The translations under genes were made by a program, and so were the position numbers. From Halanaerobium saccharolyticum (GTDB lineage: Bacteria; Bacillota; Halanaerobiia; Halanaerobiales; Halanaerobiaceae): a stretch of 64,000 bases of DNA. The stretch is taken from contig NZ_QAXS01000004.1 of the NCBI RefSeq assembly GCF_003053565.1, positions 62,001 through 126,000 of the forward strand, given 5' to 3'. Under the pieces are notes generated by a model. That model worked only from the letters and a program-made list of their open reading frames with translations, had not been told where the DNA came from and searched no databases. Positions 56,443 through 64,000 of the stretch are shown in pieces. Each line of letters starts with the position of its first letter. The stretch's first letter is position 1.

Positions 56443-56509
56443 AAATATTGAAGGTACAGGTTATTTTAAAAAAATCAAAAAAACCGTGCATTGCAACTTG
56501 CAATTCACC

Positions 56510-56523
56510 ATTTTTTCTATATT
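56510..56523. repeat. right target-site duplicate of the IS30 element
   Basis: ATTTTTTCTATATT, identical to 55249-55262. Removing one copy restores the interrupted reading frame. Confidence 0.88.
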
Positions 56524-57024
56524 CTTTTTGATATTTGCTTTATCAATTAAAATACGATAAGAATTAATTTTTGCCAGGAACAATTCTTCTTGATCAAATA
56601 TTGCAAATTCAATTAAATGGCCATTGTTATAGAAAACCTTTAAGCCGTGTTCAGTTTCCTGAAAAGATAACAAGATATTTTCAAAGTCAGGCAGCCAGGA
56701 TAAGTTTTCGCGAAAATATTTTTGATAACCACTTTTTACAATTACAAAAAAATCATGATCAGACCATTCATCTGGCAGATGATCCTTTTTAGACATTGAA
56801 CCTACTGCAACTAAACCAGTAACTTGATTATAATTTAATAGCTTTTCCTTTAAATCATCAGTAAATTTTTCATATTTATTAAGTTTCAAAATAATTCTCC
56901 TCACAATTTCAGATTTATTTCATCATAATAATATAATAACTCTGCCAGAAATTTTTTCTTTATTAGCTGTATAATCAAAGCAGCTGCTTTTTATAACAAC
57001 TGGTAATTAAGCAATCCATAATCC

Positions 57025-57054
57025 ATAAAAATATCCGAGCTTGAAGCCCGGATA
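57025..57054 (-). terminator. terminator after the Hsp20 gene
   Basis: Minus strand stem ATCCGGGCTT/AAGCTCGGAT (one mismatch) with a very small loop, then ATTTTTATGG. Confidence 0.65.
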
Positions 57055-57065
57055 ATTAGAAATAA

Positions 57066-57503
57066 TTATTTAATTTCTATTTTCTTAGCCTCAGCTTTTT
57101 TCTTCTGCTCAGCTTTATAAACTTTAATGGATAAAATTCCATTATCTAATTTAGCCGTAACTTTATCCTCATTTATACTCTCAAATCTAAAGCTGCGTTT
57201 ATATTCTCCCAGCTTTCTTTCCTGACAGAGAACATCATTTTCTCCATTACATAATTTTTTTCTGACCGCTTTAATTGTTATCTTAGATTTTTTAACTGTA
57301 ATTTCTATATCTTCCTTTTTTACTCCTGGCAGTTCAGCTTCAATAAGATAATAATCATCCATTTCATAAACATTTGCTATAAATGCTTTAAATTCTGTAT
57401 TCTGATAAGGAAACATGCCCTGATTACCGTACTCATATCGCGGTCTTAAGTTTTCTCTTTCTTTCTGATTATCAAATTTATCACCATAAAAATTGTTGAA
57501 CAT
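57066..57503 (-). CDS. Hsp20 family small heat-shock protein
   Basis: ATP-independent holdase chaperone of 145 residues. The alpha-crystallin domain spans about 42-132: YYLIEAELPGVKKEDIEI in strand 2-3, then LGEYKRSFRFE and the conserved A-x-L-x-N-G-I-L (AKLDNGILSIKV). The C-terminal IEI tail probably packs neighbouring dimers. AGAGGTG ribosome site. No CIRCE element was seen upstream. Confidence 0.92.
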   Translation of the reverse strand: MFNNFYGDKFDNQKERENLRPRYEYGNQGMFPYQNTEFKAFIANVYEMDDYYLIEAELPGVKKEDIEITVKKSKITIKAVRKKLCNGENDVLCQERKLGEYKRSFRFESINEDKVTAKLDNGILSIKVYKAEQKKKAEAKKIEIK

Positions 57504-57740
57504 GTTCTCACCTCTCTCAAATTATATTAATTAATTCCAAGTGAACTCATTATATTAATTCAATGTAGGGCCAAAAAATCCTGCAATTTAATCAGTTAAT
57601 TCATATTTATATTTTAAATTAAAAAATTATTCTGAAAATTTAGGAGGAGAACACTTATTTCTCTTGAATAAGGTTAATAGAGTTAAATATTATTAATTTT
57701 TATTAAATTAAATTTAATTATACAGGAGGTTAAAATAATA
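57504..57740. other. AT-rich intergenic region between Hsp20 and permease genes
   Basis: It contains a duplicated ATTATATTAATT motif (about 57520 and 57550) and a stray AGGAGGAG near 57643 that is not followed by a convincing ORF. Promoters for the two divergent genes must lie here but are not clear. Confidence 0.4.
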
Positions 57741-59075
57741 ATGGCAGATAATACGGTTAAGGTTACTAAAGAAATTGAAACTACAAAAAGTTCTCATTAT
57801 GCCCTAAATGATCAGCCACCAATGGGGAGAAGATTTTTACTGGGCCTGCAGCATATGCTGGCTATGTTTGTAGGAGTTATCACTCCACCTATTTTAATTG
57901 CAAACGCAGCCGGCTTAGGAGCGGCTGGCACCAGTTTTATGGTCAGTATGACGCTTATTATGTCAGGAATAGTTACTTTTGTGCAGTGTAAAAGGTTTGG
58001 ACCGATTGGAGCTGGACTGCTGGGGGTAACCGGTACCAGTTTTACCTTTGTTCCGATGGCAATGGCTGCAGCCAATGCAGGTGGAATTCCACTGGTTTTA
58101 GGTATGGCAATGGTTACAGCACCTGTTGAAATTCTGTTAAGCCGTTTTTTAAAGCAGATTAGAAGTCTTTTTCCTCCGCTTGTCACTGGTACAGTTGTAA
58201 CTTTGATTGGACTAACTCTAATTAAAACCGGGATGCAGGATTTTGCCGGAGGAGCTGGAGCTGAAAATTTTGGTTCCTTAAGTAATCTTTTATTAGGTTC
58301 GTTTGTACTGGTTATCATTATTATTGCCAGCCGTTTTGGCAGTGGTTTAATTAAACTGGGAGCAATTGCAATTGGTTTAATTTCAGGGTACATAATTTCA
58401 ATTCCACTGGGGTTAATAGATTTTGCTCCTGTATTTAATGAAGGCTGGTTGACTATACCGCGCCCGCTTTATTTCGGACTGGATTTTGATTTCGCTCATC
58501 TGCTTCCCTGGATGATTGCTTATGTAGTAACTTCGATTGAATCAATTGGAGATCTGACAGCAATTGCTGAAACTTCTGGAGAACCTGTAAATGGTCAGCT
58601 GCATCAGGATAGATTGAGCCGCGGTCTTTTGGCTGAAGGATTAGGCAGTATGATTTCTTCTCTCTTTAATGTAATGCCCAATACAACTTTCAGTCAGAAT
58701 ATCGGAGTTATCCAGATAACAAAGGTCGGCAGCAGAGTTGTTGGCTATGTTGTTGCAGTTTTACTGCTTTTATTAGGCCTATTTCCTAAATTTGGAGCAG
58801 TAATTAGTGTAATGCCTGCACCTGTTTTAGGTGGTGCAACCCTGGCCTTATTCGGGATGATTGCCTCTGCTGGTGTAAATATTGTGACTAAAAATGGATT
58901 TTCAGATAGAACTGCCTTTATCTTTTCCATAAGTTTAAGTATCGGTCTTGGAGTTACTTACTTTCCGGAAATTGCTCAGAGCTTACCTGCTTTTTTAGAA
59001 GTTCTTTTCTCATCTGGAGTTGCGGTTGGTGCAGTTTTAGCAGTCTTCTTAAATTTAATAGTTCCAGAAGAATAA
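57741..59075 (+). CDS. NCS2 family nucleobase:cation symporter (uracil/xanthine permease)
   Basis: A 444-residue transporter of 12-14 helices. Family marks are QHMLAMFVGVITPPIL in TM1, GVTGTSFTFVP, the substrate-site segment SIESIGDLTAIAE and NVMPNTTFSQNIGVIQITK, which resembles the xanthine/urate branch. Probably imports a purine with protons or sodium. AGGAGG at 57724-57729. The only plus-strand metabolic gene in this accessory stretch. Confidence 0.92.
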   Translation: MADNTVKVTKEIETTKSSHYALNDQPPMGRRFLLGLQHMLAMFVGVITPPILIANAAGLGAAGTSFMVSMTLIMSGIVTFVQCKRFGPIGAGLLGVTGTSFTFVPMAMAAANAGGIPLVLGMAMVTAPVEILLSRFLKQIRSLFPPLVTGTVVTLIGLTLIKTGMQDFAGGAGAENFGSLSNLLLGSFVLVIIIIASRFGSGLIKLGAIAIGLISGYIISIPLGLIDFAPVFNEGWLTIPRPLYFGLDFDFAHLLPWMIAYVVTSIESIGDLTAIAETSGEPVNGQLHQDRLSRGLLAEGLGSMISSLFNVMPNTTFSQNIGVIQITKVGSRVVGYVVAVLLLLLGLFPKFGAVISVMPAPVLGGATLALFGMIASAGVNIVTKNGFSDRTAFIFSISLSIGLGVTYFPEIAQSLPAFLEVLFSSGVAVGAVLAVFLNLIVPEE

Positions 59076-59078
59076 GAA

Positions 59079-59119
59079 AAAAAGAGATGGGCTAAAACTA
59101 ATTTAGCTCATCTCTTTTT
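59079..59119. terminator. bidirectional terminator after the permease gene
   Basis: Long stem AAAAAGAGATG-G-GCTAAA pairing with TTTAGC-T-CATCTCTTTTT, loop about 5 nt. Confidence 0.85.
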
Positions 59120-59155
59120 AAATACAAAATAATAAAGCGACACAAAATTATTTAA

Positions 59156-59827
59156 TTAAATTGTCCACTGATTATGAATAATTCCAGTTAATTTCCAATC
59201 ACCCTGATATTTTTCAAAGACCAGGCGCAAACTCTGCCAGTCCATTCCTTCAAATTTAGGTTTAAATCCTGAAAAATAGTATTCAACTATAATAGGGTTG
59301 TCATAAACTTCAAATTGATTTTCCAGCATATTTCCACTACTTAAAACTTCATTATAGCCTATTTCTTCTGCCTTAATAAAATTCGCAGTGTAAATAAATT
59401 CGTGATAGTATTCTGCTGGAGTTAATCTTATCTCTTTTCCACTGCCATCATAGCTGCCCCAGAGATATTTTTTATCATCTTCAAAAAAATCACTTACCTC
59501 TTCTTTTGTCATAACTACATCTTTTTCTTCCCTAACATAAGTATAAGGAGTGAATCTAAGTCCCTTTTTAGGATGCACATACTCAGCAACTTCAGCAAAG
59601 TCTTTTGCAGCAATTGCCTGAATAACATTTTCTGCTCTATAATTAATTATTATTTCAGCAATTCTGGGTTTAATTATTCCCTGTTCATTCAAATAATATT
59701 TGCTTAAAAAATCTTCTTTGCCTGAATTTATATCTTGCTGATCAGAAGCTGCAGCAATCGGGAATAACAGTGTGGAAATCAAAAACAAAGCAGCTGTAAT
59801 TACACCTATAAGAAGCTGTTTTTTCAT
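59156..59827 (-). CDS. secreted hypothetical protein
   Basis: A 223-residue exported protein: signal peptide (about 1-27, cleavage near AAASD), then an alpha/beta domain with YVHPKKGLRFTPYTYV and a C-terminal LVFEKYQGDWKLTGIIHNQW that resembles the end of NTF2-like or DUF4440-type domains. No lipobox cysteine. Its ATG overlaps the stop of the upstream GNAT gene (ATGA), so translation is coupled. Function unknown. Confidence 0.7.
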   Translation of the reverse strand: MKKQLLIGVITAALFLISTLLFPIAAASDQQDINSGKEDFLSKYYLNEQGIIKPRIAEIIINYRAENVIQAIAAKDFAEVAEYVHPKKGLRFTPYTYVREEKDVVMTKEEVSDFFEDDKKYLWGSYDGSGKEIRLTPAEYYHEFIYTANFIKAEEIGYNEVLSSGNMLENQFEVYDNPIIVEYYFSGFKPKFEGMDWQSLRLVFEKYQGDWKLTGIIHNQWTI

Positions 59828-60354
59828 AATCTAACACCTCTTTTAGTTGTTTTTTCAATTTTATACCAAAAAGTTTTTTCTTCTTCCTTATATTTTTTCA
59901 TTCCAACTTTTTCTAGTACTCTTTGTGAAGCTTTATTATCTTTATTGGTCTCAGCAGTAACAATTTTTACTTTATTTTGAGAAAAAGACCACTTAATAAT
60001 GGTACTTAATGTCTCTGTCATATATCCCTTGTTTTGATAATCTTGATCAATACCATATCCTACTTCAACTTCTCCTTTTCGATTTACCGGACCTTTAAAA
60101 GTAATTCCACCGATTATTTTATTCTCATCTTTTAATATTATCTGCCAGTTTGTGTACCATAGGTAATTTTCTTTATCGTTTAAAGCTTTATGATAGGGTT
60201 TAGTAAAAATTTCTTTAATTTCTGAACTTAACTCTCTGCCAGTAACTTTAACTCCTAAATTTTTTTCTAATTTCGCTGTATCTTCAATATATAACTTGAA
60301 ATTTTCTAGATCAAGAGCAGCTATTAACAGTCTATCCGTTACTAATTTTAACAA
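59824..60354 (-). CDS. GNAT acetyltransferase
   Basis: A 176-residue acetyltransferase. LVTDRLLIAALDLEN at the N-terminus, VGYGIDQDYQNKGYMTETL for acetyl-CoA binding, and NKASQRVLEKVGMKK. The order is typical of RimL-like enzymes that act on many amines. The frame opens with GTG at 60363, which is part of the AGGTG site; the TTG at 60354 is better placed. Confidence 0.87.
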   Translation of the reverse strand: MLKLVTDRLLIAALDLENFKLYIEDTAKLEKNLGVKVTGRELSSEIKEIFTKPYHKALNDKENYLWYTNWQIILKDENKIIGGITFKGPVNRKGEVEVGYGIDQDYQNKGYMTETLSTIIKWSFSQNKVKIVTAETNKDNKASQRVLEKVGMKKYKEEEKTFWYKIEKTTKRGVRL

Positions 60355-60397
60355 TTTTTTCACCTGCCGTTAATTAAGTATTTAATTCTTAAATGAA

Positions 60398-60667
60398 TTA
60401 TAAACCAAGTAATTCTGCAAGATCTCCAACCGCTAAAGTTCCCCATAGAATTATTAAAGCGATAATTACTTTTATCCTAAAGGAAATTGATATCTTAAAC
60501 TTTTCCCTAAAAAAAGAATTGCCTGGAGGAAAATAAATCAAAGATAGAATTAAATAAAAAATCCCAGGAACAGGATGGATCAAAAATAGATTCAATATAC
60601 CGATTACAAAAAATAAAACAGCAAATATCCAGATAATTATATTTTTAAAAGATAAATTTTTATTCAA
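60398..60667 (-). CDS. small membrane protein, hypothetical
   Basis: An 89-residue protein with three transmembrane helices (about 9-27, 29-45, 64-84). The middle has YFPPGNSFFREKF, a loop seen in some short Firmicute membrane proteins. TTG start with GGAGG 8 bp upstream, so it is expressed. No function can be given. Confidence 0.65.
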   Translation of the reverse strand: MNKNLSFKNIIIWIFAVLFFVIGILNLFLIHPVPGIFYLILSLIYFPPGNSFFREKFKISISFRIKVIIALIILWGTLAVGDLAELLGL

Positions 60668-60788
60668 ATTTTAAACCTCCAGTAAATTTCTATTCATTTT
60701 GATGTGTTGGTTTAGAGAAATCATCTATCTGATTTCCTACAGGGGGCGGAAACTTAAAAATAAAGTATACAAATTTTTTGAAGATATA

Positions 60789-61340
60789 CTATCTTAAGTC
60801 CCAATCTTTTCTTAATAAATCCATATATAAGACATCAGAATAAGTACCCTCTCGACTATCAAAACTAGCTTCTCTCATAATTCCTATTTTTTTGAAACCT
60901 AATTTTTTATATAGATTTTGAGATTTATGGTTATCTGCTAATGTTGTTAATTCTATTCTATTTAAGTTAAGAAAATTAAACATAAATTCAATAAAATTGT
61001 TTAACGCATCAAACCCATAGCCTTTACCCCGATCTTTAATCTCACCATTTTCTATACCAAATTCTGCACTTCTATTTCTTTTATCCCAGTTTCGATAGGA
61101 TAGCTCACCTATAGGAGTTAAATCTTCTTTTTTACAGAAAATAAACATTTTTTTGGGCGGGAAAACATCTTCATTTTTTATTTCAGTTTCTACCTGCAGT
61201 CTAAATGATTCTTTACTCATTAAAAATCCATACTTAAATCCACAATAAAGGTTTCCCTGAGAATTATTTCTCCATCTATGAAGTAATTCCTCATCTCCAA
61301 GTTCAAGCTGTCTGATAAATACTTTGTCACCTTCAATCAA
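60789..61340 (-). CDS. GNAT acetyltransferase, RimJ/RimL type
   Basis: A 183-residue acetyltransferase: VFIRQLELGDEELLHRW, LTPIGELSYRNWD, GIENGEIKDRGKGYGFDAL and HKSQNLYKKLGFKK. The fold resembles spermidine or ribosomal-protein acetyltransferases. TTG start with GGAGG. Fifth GNAT gene of the block. The substrate is unknown. Confidence 0.88.
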   Translation of the reverse strand: MIEGDKVFIRQLELGDEELLHRWRNNSQGNLYCGFKYGFLMSKESFRLQVETEIKNEDVFPPKKMFIFCKKEDLTPIGELSYRNWDKRNRSAEFGIENGEIKDRGKGYGFDALNNFIEFMFNFLNLNRIELTTLADNHKSQNLYKKLGFKKIGIMREASFDSREGTYSDVLYMDLLRKDWDLR

Positions 61341-61405
61341 TTAAACTCCTCCCTCTTTCTTTTTATACTTTGCTTAAAAATTATATTTCATATTTCAAAT
61401 CTCGT

Positions 61406-62383
61406 TTACCTTATTTTTAAAATAACATTTCCTGTTTTCTGACCGCCTGCAGTATAGGTGAAGGCTTCACTAATTTTATCTAAAGGATATTCTCTATCTA
61501 TCACAGCCACAAATTTATCCTCTTCTATCAGTTTTTTGATGAAATCTATACTGGCTTTAATATCTGTGGGAGTAGGGAAAATGACTTTTTTACCAGAACT
61601 TATCTTTGTAATTAATGCTAAGAAAAGATTCTCTCCCAGTCTGCCTAATTCTGATGAAATATATACTCCATCTGCTTCTAATAGATTCCTGCATTTAGAA
61701 AAAGAGCTTTTACCGACAGCATCAAAGATACATTTGTATTTTTGATTATCCTCTGTAAAATCTTCTGTCTGATAATCAATTACTTTGTCAGCACCTAAAG
61801 ATTTCATTAATTCTATATTTTTGCTGTTGCCTACTGCTGTAACATAAGCGCCGTGATATTTTGAAAACTGGAGCAAGGCAGAACCAATTGCTCCTGTTGC
61901 CCCATTAATCAGAATTTTTTCTCCCTCTTTTACTTGAACTTTCTTAATAAAATTATAGGCATAATGGGCACCTTCAAGACTGGCTGCAGCTTCTTCGTAT
62001 GATAATTTTTCCGGGATTAAACTTAAAGCTTTATCTGCTGATATTGTCATGTACTGGGCATGAGAAGCTGAGCCGTTATCATTAAAACCGAAAACTCTGT
62101 TACCTACTTTAAAAGAGTTTACCTTATTACCAACTGCTTCAACTTCACCTGCAAAATCTGTACCGGTAATCGGCAGTTTAGGCTTTAATAAACCGGTAAA
62201 TAACCTCATTATATAAGGTCTGCCGCTAAGAACTGCACAATCTGTTCTATTGACAGTTGCTGCATGTACTTTTATTAAAATCTCATTTTCCTTTGGTTTT
62301 GGAATCTCTATTTCTTTGATTTTTAAGCTTTCAGGCGGTCCATATTCTTTTCTATAAGCTGCTTTCATTTTATTTGATTTCAT
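61406..62383 (-). CDS. MDR family NAD(P)-dependent oxidoreductase (quinone reductase-like)
   Basis: Medium-chain dehydrogenase of 325 residues. GroES-like part: HAATVNRTDCAVLSG and TDFAGEVEAVG. Rossmann motif INGATGAIGSALLQ. The zinc-binding cysteines of alcohol dehydrogenases are lacking, so it is likely a zinc-independent quinone/enone reductase. GGGGGAG ribosome site. The flavodoxin gene lies 15 bp upstream on the strand, suggesting a small redox operon. Confidence 0.9.
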   Translation of the reverse strand: MKSNKMKAAYRKEYGPPESLKIKEIEIPKPKENEILIKVHAATVNRTDCAVLSGRPYIMRLFTGLLKPKLPITGTDFAGEVEAVGNKVNSFKVGNRVFGFNDNGSASHAQYMTISADKALSLIPEKLSYEEAAASLEGAHYAYNFIKKVQVKEGEKILINGATGAIGSALLQFSKYHGAYVTAVGNSKNIELMKSLGADKVIDYQTEDFTEDNQKYKCIFDAVGKSSFSKCRNLLEADGVYISSELGRLGENLFLALITKISSGKKVIFPTPTDIKASIDFIKKLIEEDKFVAVIDREYPLDKISEAFTYTAGGQKTGNVILKIR

Positions 62384-62397
62384 TAATTTTCTCCCCC

Positions 62398-62898
62398 TTA
62401 AATAGAAAGTTTATCTTTAATATCAGCTGCAAATTCTTCAGCCCTTAACAAATCCTTTTTATTCGGCCTATTTTTATTTATTCCACCAAAAAAATATTTT
62501 ATAAAACTGTAATTCATAAAGCCCCTGCACATAAATTCATCAATAACATCAAAGCCTTTAGCAGTTAATTCTTTTTTTAAAGCAGTATGCATTTTTATAT
62601 ATTTAACAGAAGCTGTAGAAAAGATAAATGCTTTTTTATTTTTCTGCATTTCAAATTCCTTAATTAGTTTAAATAAATCTGCATGATGTTTTCCATTATA
62701 AATACCTGAAGCAAAGCCGATTAAATCATAGTCATTAAGATCATCGTTTTTTACTTCAGAAGGTTTTTTAAGATTAGCATTTAATTTTTTTGAAATTACT
62801 CTAGCGATTTTCATTGTATTGCCGTGATGAATTGAGAGACAGATTATAAGCACATTGTGTTTTGAAATATTATTTTTAAAATTATAACCTTCATTCAT
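62398..62898 (-). CDS. flavodoxin family protein
   Basis: A 166-residue FMN-binding protein. The phosphate loop SIHHGNTMKIA replaces the usual T/S-x-TGNT, and YDLIGFASGIYNGKHHADL forms the second flavin loop. This matches the flavodoxin_5/menaquinone-dependent protoporphyrinogen oxidase-like group. A short N-terminal extension (about 13 residues) precedes it. AGGTG site. It pairs with the MDR oxidoreductase. Confidence 0.85.
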   Translation of the reverse strand: MNEGYNFKNNISKHNVLIICLSIHHGNTMKIARVISKKLNANLKKPSEVKNDDLNDYDLIGFASGIYNGKHHADLFKLIKEFEMQKNKKAFIFSTASVKYIKMHTALKKELTAKGFDVIDEFMCRGFMNYSFIKYFFGGINKNRPNKKDLLRAEEFAADIKDKLSI

Positions 62899-62954
62899 CT
62901 TTTTTCACCTCAGATATCAAGTTCTACTCTCTTGTTTGCAGAAAGATTTGATTA

Positions 62955-63350
62955 TTAATTTATCCATTCATTCTCTTCATATAGCTTATATCCCTTCTGC
63001 AGAGCATCAAATATTTCATTTTCAAGCTCTTTATCTATGCTTTTTATGTGAAAACATGATTTTCCTTTTAATAATTTTAATAATTTTGGCTCGAGTTTTT
63101 CTTTAAGCTCTGGTTCAACATAAATGGGCATAAAATAAAAGCTTATATAGTTTTTCTGGAGAGTGACACCTGCAAAAAAGAGCTCTTTTTTAGTTTTTCC
63201 AGCAATATTTACTTCTTTATCGGTCCATAATTCATATTTTTCTTTGAGGTCAAATTTTAGCTTTAATGGACCTTCATACTGCTCTAATATTTTCTTTAGC
63301 ATTTTAAATGTTCTCATTAATTCAGCTGCTTTTTTATTTTCATCTTTCAT
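62955..63350 (-). CDS. DUF1801-like protein
   Basis: A 131-residue soluble protein. The segment LFFAGVTLQKNYISFYFMPIY followed by LKGKSCFHIKSID (in parts) matches the pattern of the YdhG/DUF1801 iron-chaperone-like family, whose function is poorly known. GGAGGAAT ribosome site. It is monocistronic between the flavodoxin and rsgA genes. Confidence 0.7.
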   Translation of the reverse strand: MKDENKKAAELMRTFKMLKKILEQYEGPLKLKFDLKEKYELWTDKEVNIAGKTKKELFFAGVTLQKNYISFYFMPIYVEPELKEKLEPKLLKLLKGKSCFHIKSIDKELENEIFDALQKGYKLYEENEWIN

Positions 63351-63405
63351 TTTTATTCCTCCTTTATTTTTTATTTTTAATATAACTTATATTTCCCTTA
63401 TAAAG

Positions 63406-63444
63406 CAAAAAACCCTCCAAAAATACTTAATATAATTTTGAAGG
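63406..63444 (-). terminator. terminator after rsgA
   Basis: Minus strand stem CCTTCAAAA/TTTTGGAGG (one G-U), loop about 13 nt, then TTTTTTGC. Confidence 0.65.
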
Positions 63445-63456
63445 ATTTTTATTTTT

Positions 63457-64000
63457 CTAAAATCCAAATATGTCTTTATTCATTAATTTGGCGGCACGGA
63501 CTGTACCATATTTCTTTTTGCGTTCAATAAACAATAATTCTCTTTCTAATTTTCTGTAGCTTTCCAATCTTTTCTCCGGCAGTTCTCCCTGTTCTATTGC
63601 TTTTTTAACAGCACAGCCGGGTTCAGAATCATGCTGGCAGTCATTAAATTTGCAGTTTTGGGCAAGAGCTTCTATATCTTCAAAGCTCTCTTTGATGCCT
63701 TCATTACCATCCCAGAGCTGGATTTCTCTCATTCCAGGAGTATCTATCACTATTCCTCCATCTTCCAAAACTATTAATTCGCGGTGGGTAGTTGTGTGTT
63801 TCCCTCTGCCGTCATTAATTCTAATTTCATTGACTTCCATTTTTTCTTGACCCAGCAGCTGATTAATAATTGTTGATTTTCCAACTCCAGAAGAGCCTAA
63901 TAAAGCGGCTGTATAACCTGTTTTTAAGTATTCTTCTAGCTCATTTAGTCCTTTTCCGGTTAGAGAACTAACTATATGAATGGGAACTCCAAAGGCAATA
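63457..64000 (-). CDS. rsgA: ribosome small-subunit-dependent GTPase A, 5' end outside window
   Basis: Circularly permuted GTPase that checks 30S maturation. The frame stays open to the window edge, so the N-terminal OB-fold and G4 motif are missing here. Visible parts are P-loop GSSGVGKST, GRGKHTTTHREL (switch I), DTPGMRE (G3), and the zinc knuckle with C in CKFNDCQHDSEPGC. An internal Met at 63840 is not the start, as the P-loop lies upstream of it. The C-terminus KLMNKDIFGF is complete. Confidence 0.93.
   Translation of the reverse strand, partial: IAFGVPIHIVSSLTGKGLNELEEYLKTGYTAALLGSSGVGKSTIINQLLGQEKMEVNEIRINDGRGKHTTTHRELIVLEDGGIVIDTPGMREIQLWDGNEGIKESFEDIEALAQNCKFNDCQHDSEPGCAVKKAIEQGELPEKRLESYRKLERELLFIERKKKYGTVRAAKLMNKDIFGF

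Larger units (their letters stand above)
55263..56509 (+). mobile_element. IS30-family insertion sequence
   Basis: A 1247-bp element with one transposase gene. The ends are imperfect inverted repeats: the left starts GATAAATTG and the right (reversed) GGTGAATTG, both running into AATGCACG after about 25 bp. They are flanked by the 14-bp direct repeats. All parts look intact, so it is potentially active and recent. Confidence 0.9.
54849..56889 (-). pseudogene. nucleotidyltransferase gene split by an IS30-family element
   Basis: The N-terminal part (56889-56510) has the nucleotidyltransferase signature VAVGSMSKKD and WSDHDFFVIV; the C-terminal part (55248-54849) is a helical domain. Removing the insertion and one 14-bp duplicate joins them in frame (380 + 400 = 780 nt, 259 residues; ANIKKNIEKIKDKTNIQ at the join). 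This resembles small-molecule (aminoglycoside-type) adenylyltransferases, but the substrate is unknown. TTG at 56889 with GAGGAG; GTG at 56904 is the alternative. Confidence 0.85.

Noticed and set aside
57663-57695. Possible leader peptide before the permease gene
   Set aside because: The AGGAGGAG is about 14 nt from the TTG, the peptide has only 10 codons, and no attenuator hairpin or regulatory codon run is present.
57812-58393. 193-codon minus-strand ORF opposite the NCS2 permease
   Set aside because: Its Pro/Ile/Lys-rich composition reflects the reverse complement of membrane-helix codons; the plus-strand protein is clearly the real one.

Overview
The window looks like the chromosome of a Halanaerobium-type bacterium: a fermentative, halophilic, anaerobic Firmicute with a double membrane. 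The support is an AT-rich sequence with AGGAGG-type ribosome binding sites and many TTG starts; sporulation-lineage genes (spoVS, a SleB-like hydrolase) beside diderm genes (exbB, exbD, tonB, an SLH/coiled-coil envelope protein); and salt or anaerobe functions (TrkH/TrkA, a ClC protein, rubredoxin, L-lactate dehydrogenase). The genus is an inference; no rRNA gene is present.

Region 1 (1-8.6 kb) is core: pgsA-pgpA, cinA, a TPR lipo/secreted-type protein, thpR, recA-recX, rny, ymdB and spoVS. A group II intron (8.66-10.7 kb) sits directly behind the spoVS terminator. Region 2 (10.8-18.6 kb) is an envelope block: a two-component system whose sensor has a methionine-rich extracytoplasmic repeat, then exbB-exbD-tonB, a 663-residue secreted protein with a cohesin-like end, an SLH protein and a SleB-like hydrolase. 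Region 3 (18.7-36 kb) holds a divergent type IIA topoisomerase pair, a ClC protein lacking both key glutamates, rubredoxin, TrkH/TrkA, miaB, mutS-mutL-miaA-thioredoxin-hfq, a TPR protein and a type-4 uracil-DNA glycosylase. Region 4 (36-39 kb) is the SOS node: lexA divergent from a YneA-like LysM cell-division inhibitor and a YneB-like recombinase, with several matching LexA boxes, and a similar box inside the recA promoter; ldh follows.

Region 5 (39.2-64 kb) is an accessory stretch almost entirely on the minus strand: flavin reductase, orphan trpB, esterase, CsaA, 3-methyladenine glycosylase, AAC(3)-like acetyltransferase, M28 peptidase, DUF2785, five GNAT acetyltransferases, an Hsp20, a plus-strand NCS2 permease, an MDR dehydrogenase, a flavodoxin, and the 3' part of rsgA running off the window. 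Decay is concentrated here: a nonsense-split gene (42.2-42.9 kb), a frameshifted sugar-kinase-like gene (51.8-52.9 kb), an LD-carboxypeptidase with an internal deletion (53.9-54.7 kb), a nucleotidyltransferase split by an IS30-family element with a 14-bp target duplication (54.8-56.9 kb), and a gene fragment at 39.3 kb.

The most unexplained stretch is 48.3-48.8 kb: no ORF, a good sigma-A-type promoter, several strong hairpins and IS200/IS605-like terminal hairpins, so either a solo omega-RNA-like RNA or a tnpB-less transposon remnant. No CRISPR array, rRNA or tRNA was recognised. All regulatory calls were read by eye; no search or folding was run.
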